From assembly GCA_026315105.1 (NCBI GenBank), contig CM048755.1:217794333-217858332 (forward strand): a stretch of 64,000 nucleotides of DNA. The letters are read 5' to 3'. Positions 11,101 through 21,745 of the stretch are shown piece after piece. Position 1 is the stretch's first letter; every line of letters begins with the position of its first letter. The DNA comes from Locusta migratoria (Eukaryota > Arthropoda > Insecta > Orthoptera > Acrididae). Made by a program: the position numbers and the translations under genes. The notes below the pieces were generated by a model. The model was not told the DNA's origin, searched no databases, and saw nothing but the letters and a program-made list of their open reading frames with translations.

Positions 11101-12665
11101 TTGTCTGTTGGACTGATGATAGGTGGATATACATATGGTCTGGGTTCTATTCCAACTTTTGCCGATGATTCTTGATAGGGAGAGACAGATTGTATTCACT
11201 TCTGGCTACGCTAAGTGAAGCGGTATAATGGCATTGTTGTCTGAAATTCACATTGAACCGCAATTAAGTCAGGATTGATGACATGTAGAAACTCTATCAC
11301 CAGTAACCTTTCTTATACTAGTTATTTATTTCTAGTAACGAAACAAACGATATGTAGGGTCACAGGACACTTATTCCATCTTTTATTTAAGCTTCCGTAT
11401 GTCGATAAAATTGATTCTGGACTGCGTATGCAACTCAGACCGCCCTTAACGCGAAATTTTATCCCTTCGTGACAATACAGATCGACTACAATTTGTTGTT
11501 TGTTCAAATCTACAGATTCCTCAACATCTCCACATATTGCGCGTGAATGGGTTCGAATCCTGGCCCGGTACTAATGTTTTCATTACGTATTATCAAGCTC
11601 TAGCATAATAATACCTATCTGCTGGTGGATAATAATTTTGATTTTCAATGTATTTTCCGTTTTTTGACTCCCAGTGAGGCACAGAACTATTTGCGAGCCC
11701 GCTTTAAGTTCAAGTATGTTATTCCGAGCTGCTGGTGGAGAAAAATTCGGTAGCTGACGTCTCTTTGTGTGTAGTCAACAACGAATTGTGTGGGGTTCGA
11801 TCCCAGTCAGCACTGTACGCTTCGTCATATTATTTCTAGTACAAACATGCTCACATGTCGCTTCTGGTGTAACAAACCCATATTTAACGTTCATTTAATC
11901 TAGAAAATAACAGCGATAGCTGCCGGGTTGGAGTCGTGGAAAGAAAAAATTAATGTTTCGTCTTGTCATTTCAGTTAAAACATCTAGCTGCTGCGGATAA
12001 AATCCGATATGTCACAGTTAATTGTGCTTCGATAACAATCCGATTAGGTCTGGGTTCGAATCCCTGTCCAACACAAAGCTTTACCTCACGGCATTTCAAG
12101 AAAGTTACTTGTAAAGAAGCAATATTTAACATCTGTCGTGGTTCGTTTACAGGGACAGTAGATGCTGAGTAGGAATTCCTGTCCTTTAAAAACTTTTACG
12201 TTGTGTAATTTAATGTTGATATTTGCTAACTGATACTGTCTACAATCGAAGTATATCACTCTCTGGATGCTTAGTCAGGAATGACAGTTAGTTTCCGTCA
12301 GTCACAAAATCTTTGCTTGGTCCGCATGACCTGGGTTTGAATCCATATGCACAACGAGACGGTTGGTCGTGTCATTTGAATTTCATACTTATGTCAATTC
12401 CATTTAAATAATAAGTACGGAACTTTACTTTGAGCAAGCAATCAGGAATACGACGAACGTACTACGTGCATTACCTATTTGACGTAATAATGAGAGTGGT
12501 AACATTTCAGGTATGTCATTTCTTGTAATAAAATTTAGCTTACAAGGCTTAAGGACAGTCTTATCTGTAATAAGGTGTTCTCTGATAACTGTGGTATCGT
12601 GGTATTACTTTACATCTTGGGATATTGCAATACAGAGCAGTATTTTCTAGAGGTGACTTGTTGGA

Positions 12666-12860
12666 ATGCCGCGGCGGATTTTCCAAGCGCATTGAGGCGC
12701 TATGCTACGATGCGCTAGAGCGCTTCGCGTCGGGGGTTCGAACTCCCCCTCGCGCATGGATGTTTGTGTCGACTTTAGTATAAGCTAGTTCATATGTAGT
12801 TTGTAAGTTTAGGGACTGATGACCCCGCAGTTAAGTCCCTTAAGACTAACAAACATTTGA
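12666..12860 (+). mobile_element. SINE-C (variant head, SINE-A tail), in right palindrome arm
   Basis: The head differs from SINE-A (GCCGCGGCGGATTTTCCAAG...CATTGAGGCGCTATGC) while the B box and tail GGGACTGATGACCCCGCAG are shared. TSD ACTTGTTGGA at 12656-12665 and 12861-12870. The left palindrome arm lacks it. A sister copy is at 40247-40436. Confidence 0.9.
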
Positions 12861-13654
12861 ACTTGTTGGAACCATTTTCAACAGTCAAACGACTGTACCG
12901 AGGAGCGATTAGAGTATCCGCAAGACAGGTACGTTAGTTGGGTTGCAGGCTAATCAGGCGAAATTTAATTCAGCTTGTTTGGATATTTTTAGCATAACTG
13001 TACATATTGTATATCTCTTAAAACATTTTATTCATATTTTCTGCCGTTTTTTGAATACTATAGTCATATTCAAGGGAAAACACTACACAATCTGCATGTA
13101 AGTCTCTTTATTCGTTGCTATTGTACAATTATGTTTCTTCTCTCTTACTTTTGCGGAAGCGATGAACTTTAAGCAAGAAAGGGTGCGTGCTTACTGTAGC
13201 GGAATACCTTTATTCACTTTTTCAGTTCTATCCTAATGCCTTTTATCGTAAAACTGGTGTTTACTTCCACTGAGAGCAGGAAAGTGATTTCAGGAGGCTT
13301 ACAGTGTAACGCATTTGCAATTTAATTGGCCTTAGTTTAGCCTCCGATCCACTTACTCCATTTTTTCTTCCTTTCTTTCATCTCGCGGGTTCACTGACCT
13401 TGGATTATACTAGGTAAATATTTTGAAAGGCCATTGAGAAAATCGAATGTCGTTACCCTCCCAGAACTTTATTCAATAAGCATTAAGCCCTAATCATCCT
13501 ATTCCTATTCAATACGACCTGACATTCATTCACGATAGTACCTGGTAGTAACTGTATCACGCAGGCGGGTATTTTGAGCATGTTTTGTTGAGGGAGATAC
13601 GTTGTCCACAAAATGTTGCCTTGAATGAGATTTTTACGTACCTGTGTTATATAT

Positions 13655-13849
13655 GCCGGCCGCGGTGGCCGAGCAGTCTGCGGCGCGCCAGTCACAGTCT
13701 GCACGGCCGCAACGGTCGGGGGTTCTAATCCTTCCTCGGGCATGGATTTTTGTGTCCTCTTTAGTATAAGGTAGTTCATAAGTAGTTTGTAAGTTTAGGG
13801 ACTGATGACCTCGTAGTTAAGTCCCACAAGCTTAACAAACATTTGAACT
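13655..13849 (+). mobile_element. SINE-A, full length
   Basis: Head GCCGGCCGCGGTGGCCGAG, B box GGGGGTTCTAATCC, standard tail. Flanks GTTATATATGC and GTATTATATGC form an imperfect TSD. Confidence 0.88.
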
Positions 13850-15354
13850 TTTTTGTATTATATGCAGAAGGCTCTGTCTGTCTGCTGTATGGTATGCTGT
13901 TGAATAGATAATAATATCATTTTGTTTTTCTTACATGGGTCTAATGGCAAAATTATTCAGCTTTTATCAGGAGAAAACATGTGGCTCAATATTAGAACAA
14001 TATTTTTAACATGTGTGGTAATACTTGGGAGAGTATTGAGGATATGTTTGTAGGGAGAAGGCAGTACGTGCTCTTTGATGAAAAGTCATTGACAAAGCGG
14101 AAGCGGCTTCGGCCGAGCCTTTGAAAATCAAGATGCGACCCTTGTTCCCAATGTTATTAAGAATGATTCCGTGAAAATGTTACTAATTTTCGGGGATGGC
14201 AGAGAAGGAAAATTGTCTCAGTAAGATAATCTGGTCCTCAAATAACCTAGTTGAAATGAACGAAAAATTCATTCGATTTTCGTTTTAGAATTACGAACAA
14301 CCGGAACTAATGAATTTAAATTCCGAACACTAATCATGTTGTAAGGCATTCGCAATGAATACTTTCTAATAATCTGAGACAATTTTCACTGCTGATCGAC
14401 TAGTAACGGCGTATGTAACTTGGCGTCTGAGAGATCAGAAATTCTTAGACTACGATAAAGTAATAATAAATTTCATTTAACTGGTACATTTACAACAATT
14501 GTTAAACATGCCCCCCCCCCCCCCAGCGTAAATGCAGTCATTGTTTTGTCGCCTAAAATTCTGTAGAATGTTCTTAGCAGAATCACTAGCAGACGGAATT
14601 CTTGCCAGGGGATCCTCTTCAGTCTCGTCAGGCACAATACTTTTCCCATTGCCCCACAAGAAGAAATGCAGTGATGTGAGATAACGGAAACTTGCTGGGC
14701 ACGATACAGGAACTCCTCTTCCTATCAATTTTTCAGGGCAGGACAGGGGAGGGCAAAACGGAAGAAGCGGGCAAAACGGAAATTACCGACAAATCCGAAC
14801 CGTGGGACAAGGCAGGCGAGTCACGACGCACACAGCAACAGGCGGCCATCTTTAATCTACGAAATGAGTTTAGTCGGCCTCGCGTTTAGCCGGTCTCGCG
14901 CCAACAAGTGAAGTGTACGTGCGGTGTATTTATTTTTCGGTGGATTCCTACGAAAACTGAGATTTTTGCGGCGTTATTGCTTGTAAATGTAAGTCTTGTA
15001 ATTATTTTGCTTGTACGATAGCTATTTAGTAAGTAAATGTTCATGAACTGATATTTTATTATGAAAAATGGTTAACGGTTTTTAAATACTTCTCTTTAAC
15101 ATTGGCGACATGCTTATGGGCAAGTTGGAACTTTATATACAATCACACGATGGAAAAATTTTCATTTTGCTTGTATGGTATTATTTTGATGAATTGTGAC
15201 TTTTTCGATTAACAGCGGTATTGGTTTTGTTTCTAGATGGTATTTAAATACAAATACTGCTAAAGGTCCTACGAAAAAAGCGCCACAAGTGGTTTCAGTG
15301 TTAACGACAATTCTTCAATGACTGAACACCATGACAACTCTTCCATTGATATTC
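13850..15354. other. No assigned gene; GC-richer stretch 14735-14960
   Basis: A C14 run lies at 14511-14524. From 14735 to 14960 the sequence is richer in G and C and in CpG than its surroundings, and is followed by a possible 5' splice site (AATGTAAGTC near 14990). It may be an unidentified first exon or a transposon end; no homology is recognisable. Confidence 0.35.
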
Positions 15355-15367
15355 TTACTGACAAACA

Positions 15368-16202
15368 GCTGGCCGCAGTGGCCGAGGGGACTGAGGCGCT
15401 CCAGTAACGGTCTGCACGGCCACTACGGTCGGGGGTTCGAATCCCCCCTCAGGCATGGATATTTGTGCCGTCCTAGTTCGTAAGTAGTTCATAAGTAGTT
15501 TGTAAGTTTAGGGACTGATGACCCCGTAGTTAAGTCCCATAGACTAGACAAACATTTCGTGCAACATTTCCGTGACGCTTCCCCCCCCCCCCCCCCCCCC
15601 GTAACGTGATAAAACAAAACGAGCTGCCCTTCTCTGAACCTTCTCAATATCTTCCGTCAGTCCCACCTGGTGAGGGTCCCACAAGGGGCAACAGTACTCC
15701 AGGAGAGGACGCACAAGTGTGATGTAGGCAGTCTCTTTGGTGGAGCTGGTGCATCTTCGAAGCGTTCTGCCAATGAAACGTAACCTTTGATTCGCCTTCC
15801 CCACAATATTTTCTATGTGTTCTCTCCAGTCAAAGTTGTTCGTAATTGTAACTTCTAGGTATTTGGTAGAATTTACGACTTTAAGGTTTGACTGATTTAT
15901 CGTGTAATTGAAGTTCAGCGGATTTCTTTTAGTGGTCATGTGTATTACTTCACACGTTTCTTTATTTAGTGTCAATTGCCATTCTTCGCACCAAGTAGAA
16001 ATTTTGTCTAAATCGCTTTGCAGTTGCTTTTGATCCTCTGTTGACTTCACTAACCGATAAACGACAGCATCATCCGCGAACAGTCTAAGGGAGCTATTCA
16101 GATTGTCTCCTAGTCTTACCTAGTTCATAAGTAGTTTGTAAGCTTAGGGACTGATGACCCCGTAGTTAAGTCCCATGAGATCTACAAACATTTGAACATT
16201 TT
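15368..16202 (+). mobile_element. Composite retrosequence: SINE-A + antisense LINE + SINE-A tail
   Basis: Three segments lie inside one perfect 13-bp TSD, TTACTGACAAACA (15355-15367 and 16203-16215). The segments are a complete SINE-A (15368-15556, +), a LINE RT fragment in antisense (15557-16106) and a SINE-A tail fragment (16107-16202, +, starting CTTACCTAGTTCATAAGTAG). The inner joints have no visible TSDs. One outer duplication implies the unit was inserted in one event, by read-through of a SINE-LINE-SINE locus or by RNA template switching during reverse transcription. Confidence 0.82.
15557..16106 (-). pseudogene. CR1/jockey-like LINE RT fragment (palm to C-terminus)
   Basis: The minus strand reads SLRLFADDAVVYRLV (the intact RT catalytic FADD), then LDKISTWCEEWQLTLNKE, YLEVTITNNFDWREHIENI, TAYITLVRPLLEYCCPLWD and LTEDIEKVQRRAARFVLSR. 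It then runs into a G-rich stretch and SVTEMLHE. It is the best-preserved RT palm in the window but is cut at both ends by SINE sequence. A C18 run (15583-15600, + strand) interrupts SRYGG. The + strand relative at 38780-39115 continues past MLHDLRWKSLKERR, confirming truncation here. Confidence 0.85.
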
Positions 16203-16215
16203 TTACTGACAAACA

Positions 16216-17229
16216 CGAAAATCGTAACGATATCAAAACTAATGAAAATGACTCCAGTTCTGTTAATAAGAAGGACGTTTTTTTTAAAATAACGAAGATA
16301 TCATAAAACAGTGGAAGATAGTAGAGATGCATCCAGCATAGTCTCTGTTAACGATTTTGCATGACCGGCTACATCGTACGTCATCTCTCCTCTAAACATT
16401 CTTCCTTCTCCAAAAGTTAAATCACCAATAAAAAAGTACGCCAGTAGTCAAAAATCTGATATCATACAAGTTTTCCTGTCAAATCAATTACTGAAAAGAT
16501 GAATGAATCGAGTACGGAATAAAAATAAGGCTAATAACAGAAAATAACGTAGAACAAAAAAAGGGCGACAGGATTTAAAAGCAAAGGGAAAAGTGAAAGG
16601 AAAAGAAAGGGAAATCGGACAAAATAGACTTGAAGATATTACAAAATCAAGAGTAATCCAGTCAAGAAGATGTCTTTTACCTATTGTACGGTGAACAATA
16701 CATCTATCGACCGACAGTAGACTGGTTGGAATGTTCATATTGTCACGGTTGGGAACTTGAGTTGTACACTAATAATGAAAATGGTTGTTTCCTGAGTGTC
16801 CACTGTGAAACGTAAGATTAACCCGCACATGCCATCTTGCCCGTCGAAGCTTTCCATTTTGCTTTCAGTGTAAGAGTAAGATGTAATTTTCCTTTGTGTT
16901 GATTTATGAGTCATTTACCAAATATTAATTGTTATTAGTTAAAACTTATTTTAGTGTAATAGGATACCTTTCAGGACTGATTAAAATAAAACATTTACAT
17001 TTAAACACTTTGGTAGCATTACGTCGGAAAATTAACTCTTCCATCTTGCCTTCCCCTAACCCCATATTTAAAGCAAGTGGACACGATCTCTAAATTAAAA
17101 CGGGTCTCCAACATGTTGGGAGGAAGGAAGGTCGATTCGGGTTTTACGTCCTGTCGCTCTCACACTCGTTGACAAGTAACAAGTGGGATATATTCCATGA
17201 ACCTTCAGTCTTACCAGTAATAGTATCGA
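16216..17229. other. No gene recognised
   Basis: AT-rich non-coding DNA without identified repeats. Confidence 0.45.
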
Positions 17230-17420
17230 TACTAGTATTCCACAGTCACAGACATGTACATTGAACTTGGACGAGCTGAACTGGTGTTTTGTAAGCAAAC
17301 ATCTTTGTAGACTGATTGCATTATTCGCGTGTCCTACCGATGCGCCGAAATATACCACCTGATTTATCTGAGACTGAGTATATGTGATCATTAAATTTCA
17401 TATCGCTACAAAGTGTTACA
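17230..17420 (-). pseudogene. CR1-like LINE RT fragment
   Basis: The minus strand reads VTLCSDMKFNDHIYSVSD, KSGGIFRRIGRTRE and CNQSTKMFAYKTPVQLV. This matches the conserved region after the RT palm (D-W/F-x-x-HI...VGKA...RxIxR...AYKTLVRP). A stop follows RTRE. It belongs to a different subfamily from the 15557-16106 fragment. Confidence 0.65.
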
Positions 17421-17589
17421 TCACAGCGATTCTTGCTTATATCTTTCGACTCGGTTGTTTCCGGACCAGGACGCCGTTATATGATACCTATCCTATACTG
17501 TTACCTTTCACCATCATCCCTGAATGTTTGTAATAACATCACCAAATGCCATTGTATGTTAGTAACATGACAGGCAATATGTATTATAA

Positions 17590-17694
17590 CCTGCGCATGG
17601 ATGTGTGTGTTGTTCTTAGGACTTAGTTTAAGTCGTTTGTAAGCTAGAGAATAATAACCAAGCAGTTAAGTCCCATATATTTACAAACATTTGA
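17590..17694 (+). mobile_element. SINE-D tail fragment
   Basis: CGCATGGATGTGTGTGTTGT, then TTAGTTTAAGTCGTTTGTAAG and AAGTCCCATA...ACAAACATTTGA. The tRNA head is missing. This is a decayed 5'-truncated member. Confidence 0.7.
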
Positions 17695-17914
17695 TTTGAA
17701 TAATTTCCTGCTTTTTATGATGATGTATTTATTTGTATAACGGAGCCCTACATGCAGAATTAGAGAGTCGGTCAGTAGGCGCAACAAGCAAACACCACGG
17801 AAATATGAACCAGCTCGCTCGTTACTTGTGAGCGCGGCAGCTGCTTGGGAGTAGAGCAGCGAGCAGCTCGTAGCTCCAGCACAGACGCGAGCGAACGAGG
17901 CGACTCGGTCCGAC

Positions 17915-18110
17915 CAACACCACCTAGGAGACAAGGCCTCACAATTGGCCGTGCCTACGTCACACCAAAAAGCCGCGAACGCAAGCTGACTGGCCGGCCG
18001 TTACGAGGCGGTGGGCGTGCACCAGCGGCCAGCCAGTCAACTGACGGCCGCGGCGTCTCGGTGTGATATAGGCACGGCCGGTTGTGAGGCCTTGTCTTCT
18101 AGGCAATGTT
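17915..18110. mobile_element. Short inverted-repeat DNA transposon (MITE), copy 1
   Basis: 196 bp. Inverted ends read CAACACCACCTAGGAGACAA on the left and AACATTGCCTAGAAGACAAG when the right end is reverse-complemented, continuing through GGCCTCACAA. TSD GGTCCGAC (17907-17914) / GGTCAGAC (18111-18118), 8 bp. No coding capacity. The 8-bp TSD fits the hAT or P superfamilies. Copies 2 and 3 are at 20025-20216 and 32159-32317. Confidence 0.85.
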
Positions 18111-18767
18111 GGTCAGACTCGTAGCGGGAAATCGGCCCAGTGTGGTGTACCGTCTCGTGGAATGTGGCATATAAAAAGATTTAATAATAACAATAAATAT
18201 ATAAACTGTTAACAGCTGTACTGTGTATTATAAAAGAAACCTATTGAGAAAATATTCGTTCTCTGTAAAAATACGGCGATAATAAATGATACAAAACACT
18301 GACTGAATTGTCATAAACGACGTCGGAGATTTAAAAAAAAATACCTATACACTAGATATTAGAAAATGGTAACATTTTGTTTCTGGTTGCAGTACATTTT
18401 TTTCGGTCCACTGTCATGCAATGCCACCAATAGATTTTGACTTAAATAGACCACAAGAACCGATAATATTTAAAGGACAGTAGTCCATTGCTTGCGTTTT
18501 ATAAAATGTAAACGTCTCAAGGAGGACTGCCAAATCGTATAGAACGACAATAGGAACATCTTATGTATAATGTCCGGCTTGTGTGTGTATGAATACAAAT
18601 CTACATTTTATACCAATCTTGATGAAATTTTGCACACTTGACCTTCAAAAAATGAGGAAGATCTCTGTCTACTTAAGATGTTGTATGGTGCGTGGAAGAG
18701 GACACTTTACAACAGACTTTTCTTCGGGAGTGTACGTAACCGACAGTATTACAAGTATCACTTTCTG

Positions 18768-18969
18768 AAAAATTCAAATGTTCGTAATTCTATGGCACCA
18801 AACTAAGTTCGTCGTCAGTCCCTAGTTTTACAAACTACTTAAACTAAGTTAAACTAACCTAAGGACAACACACACATCCATGCCCGAGGGAGGATTCGAA
18901 ATTCCGACGCGGGAGGCCGCGCGATCCGTAACGTGGCGCTCCAGACCACTCGGCTACTCTCGTGCGGCT
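18768..18969 (-). mobile_element. SINE-D, full length
   Basis: Minus-strand head GCCGCACGAGAGTAGCCGAG with GCGCGGCCTCCCGCGTCGG and a B box GAATTTCGAATCC; tail related to SINE-A but diverged (GGGACTGACGACGAACTTAG). TSD CACTTTCTG / CACTTACTG at 18759-18767 and 18970-18978. Confidence 0.87.
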
Positions 18970-18978
18970 CACTTACTG

Positions 18979-20016
18979 CCACTATCTGGAATTAAAAACA
19001 GCAATAATAAACATCTGGTCTGTCGGCTACAGCTCCTCCTTCTTTCTTATATCTATTTAAAATAATGAAGCAATTTCTATTTCGGAACAAGAAATCAACA
19101 AAAAGTAAAGCGCAAAATATGATTATTACTTCCATATTGGTTCCAAGTTGAAATCTCATGGGCACTTTCTTCAGTAAAGAAAAACTACGATTCAAATTTC
19201 AGTGTAATCTAAGGAAAATTTTCTAATTCTATTCGCAAAAATCATTGTCTATTTTAATTTTCATTTTTATTTCGTTTTTCAATGGCAGTCTTTGTCTGAC
19301 ACTGAGCTTTTAACAGTATGTTCTGGCAGTGTGGTGTTAATCGTGTTTTATATCTGAGAACTAATGCGGTCACGTTAAAGAATTTGGTTTCTGTCTTACT
19401 AAAACTGCGTGCAGGTTTCAAATTCTAATGATACCCTAAAAAATAAATTTGTACTGCTCTCTAGAATTTTATATTAATACACTATATTAATATGTAGAAG
19501 ACGTAGTCTTTATTTTCAGGAGCTTTAGTAAACTTTCATTAAATGGACCTGATACCTCTTCAGAAAACTGAACAATCAGCGAAGTGTGTCACTAATTAAT
19601 TGAACTTATTATAATGGGATGGTTTAAATCATGTTCTCAAAAATCTTATAAACATGATTTATTTTCACTATTAAATAAAAATCGTACTTTTCCTTGGAAG
19701 TCCTAAACAGACGACGTAACCACTACTAACAAACGCTTGTGAGGAAATTTGAAGGGCCGGAATTTGAAACGAACTGCAGAACGATTCCACTGACACATTT
19801 CGCGTTTAGACGACAAAGATAAAATAAGTGATTGTTCAGTTTCTCCCGGCGTATTTGTTGCTCGAACAGTTCACGAGTGTACTGGCGGTTCATAACGTCC
19901 AACGGGCACAATATTTCGGCAATAAAACTGAGGTCCTGAGTGCGGGTGGCCGTCTTGTGTCACCCCCTCCCCTTCCCCTTCCCCACGAGGCGTTCACTTC
20001 GCGGTCCATGCCCGCA
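18979..20016. other. No gene recognised
   Basis: AT-rich; no repeat identified. A C-rich stretch (CCCCCTCCCCTTCC) lies at 19962-19985, just before MITE copy 2. Confidence 0.45.
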
Positions 20017-20024
20017 GGCACGTG

Positions 20025-20216
20025 AAACACCGTCTAGATACAAGGCCCACAACAAGTCCGTGTCACGTCACACCTATAGGCTGCCCTCGCAAGCTCGCTG
20101 GCCGGCCGCTGGGGCACAGCCCACTGCCTCGTAGCTTCCGCCAGTGAGCTTGCGAGGGCAGCCTATCGGTGTGACGTGACACGGACTTGTTGTGGGCCTT
20201 GTATCTAGACGATATT
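20025..20216. mobile_element. Short inverted-repeat DNA transposon (MITE), copy 2
   Basis: 192 bp, best-preserved copy: the arms pair almost perfectly for about 65 bp, from CGTCTAGATACAAGGCCC through GTCCGTGTCACGTCACACC to GCCCTCGCAAGCTC. TSD GGCACGTG (20017-20024) / GGCACCTG (20217-20224). The centre contains GGCACAGCCCACTGCCTCG, also present in copy 3. Confidence 0.88.
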
Positions 20217-20324
20217 GGCACCTGTTGGTGGTCGCTGAGACGCTGATGTCGGCGTCTGTGGTCGCGTCGATGTACTTCCCTCATATCTCCAGTCGTCAGA
20301 TCGCTTTCTTTGCTGAATGACCTC

Positions 20325-20385
20325 TTCTTAATGAGACTCACAAGGAAAGTACATGGGCTCGAACAAACATATCTGTATGAACGTT
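20325..20385 (+). pseudogene. Penelope-like endonuclease C-terminal scrap
   Basis: Reads LTRKVHGLEQTYLYERF, nearly the same as LTRKVLGLEQT at the end of the minus-strand domain at 21290-21640. Only about 20 codons remain. Confidence 0.55.
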
Positions 20386-20664
20386 TTGTTACAGGATCTA
20401 TACGTACACTTCAATGTGCTGGAGGGTGTCGTTTTTCTACAAAGCTCTGTAACCATGCTCTACATGGCCGTGTATATGTAATTGTAGACGCCATACGTAA
20501 TGCAGATATCTTAACTATAACTTATGTAATAATCATCGTACATGTTATCTAGCGAATTGTCATCAAAAGCCGTGATGATAGTTGCAACTTTAACCTTCTT
20601 CCCGAAAGACTGTTGGTATTCACTGCCACTGCTTCCATCGCCTCTTACCGCACTTACCGTAGCA

Positions 20665-20859
20665 GCCGGCCGCGGTGGCCGAGGGGACTAAGGCGCTCCA
20701 GTCACGGTCTGCACGGCCACTACGGTCGGGGGTTCGAATCCCCCTCGGGCATGGATATTTGTGCCGTCCTAGTTCTTAAGTAGTTCATAAGTAGTCTGTA
20801 AGTTTAGGGACTGATAATCCCATAGTTAAGTCCCATAGACAATACAAACATTTGAACAT
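20665..20859 (+). mobile_element. SINE-A, full length
   Basis: Complete head and tail; TSD TTACCGTAGCA / TTACCATAGCA at 20654-20664 and 20860-20870. Confidence 0.92.
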
Positions 20860-21289
20860 TTACCATAGCACTACCGCTTTCAATGAGTTGTTCGTCATTA
20901 TCATCCCTATTATCATTATTATGAGTTTGTAACAACAGTATCTAACTTATGCTCATATTTCTGTACCATAACAGATATGAGAAAGTATGCGCATGATTTA
21001 TCTTCTACACTAATACCATCTTCACGAAGAAGGGTTCTTCGTAACTTCATCTCAACTAATCGCAATACATTAGCAGGATTGATTAGCAATCGCCGCCCCA
21101 TCTGACGCTTCACCACACAAATAACATCACAAAACGCAACTTCGGAGGCACACTGCACCGTCCCTACTGGCGGACGACAGGTCAAAGTGCAATGCGGCAT
21201 GGCACACGCAGAGGCCTCTAACGGACGACTACAGAGTTTTGCAGATGCGGGAGTATCACTAGTGCAATAAGGGATCTTTACATTATCTT

Positions 21290-21640
21290 TCATACGATTT
21301 TGGTGTATATGTGTTTGTTCGAGCCCAAGTACTTTCCTTGTCAGTGCAGGGTCCCAAGCCTTGCTCAGATTGTGGCCGCAGTGTCGGTTGATGAGCCCTT
21401 CCCTGGTGCGGATCTCGATGGCCTCCCAAACAACGCTGTCGCATTATCTTGAAGTCTTTGTCACGATCCTGGTACGTTCGTACCATCTCATGATTTTGTG
21501 ACAAACAGTGCTTTGCAACCGCCGGTTTGTTATGATACATTGAGTGTGCCTCTGATGTTCATGGCATCGATCCTCGAGGATGCGCTCTGTCTGTCCGATA
21601 TGTCATCCCACACTGACACGGTATCTGGGATATGCAACTA
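21290..21640 (-). pseudogene. Penelope-like element GIY-YIG endonuclease domain
   Basis: Minus-strand frames give CQCGMTYIGQTERILEDR, CHEHQRHTQCI, NKPAVAKHCLSQNHEMV, YQDRDKDFKIMRQR and WEAIEIRTREGLINRHCG, then HNLSKAWDPALTRKVLGLEQ. These are the Y-I-G-Q-T-R/E motif, the EH-x-R helix, the AxAxHxxxxNH motif and the E-A-I-E-I-x catalytic helix, in the order typical of Penelope GIY-YIG nucleases. At least two frameshifts are needed to read it through. No adjacent RT is seen. Sequence to 20920 may be its 3' untranslated part. Confidence 0.8.
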
Positions 21641-21745
21641 AAGTGCGCATATTGTTTCCTTCTCCTTTGTTTCAACCACTTCAACGAAATACGACACCTG
21701 GAGTATGTGTAGGATATTTATTTTGCGCTATTATAATGACTTTCA

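Larger units (their letters stand above)
8838..12963. repeat. 4.1-kb palindrome: arms 8838-10642 and 11101-12963
   Basis: The two arms are reverse complements over about 1.8 kb. The outer ends match as CGCCTGATT...CTAACGTACCTGTCTTGCG, the inner ends as TATCATCAATCCAACAGAC. Identical 70-residue frames appear on opposite strands at 9393-9638 and 11963-12172; these are by-products of the symmetry, not genes. A 458-bp unique spacer (10643-11100) separates the arms. Each arm carries B-box-like strings at roughly 240-410-bp intervals (right arm: 11139, 11549, 11792, 12052, 12329), which suggests degenerate tandem tRNA-like units. One SINE has inserted in each arm at different places. The nature of the element (transposon or inverted duplication) is unknown. 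Confidence 0.85.

Noticed and set aside
15583..15600. Homopolymer C/G runs (also 14511-14524, 37609-37622, 46670-46683) as functional elements
   Set aside because: Three of the four occur where transposon consensus has shorter runs; slippage or assembly error is the simpler explanation.
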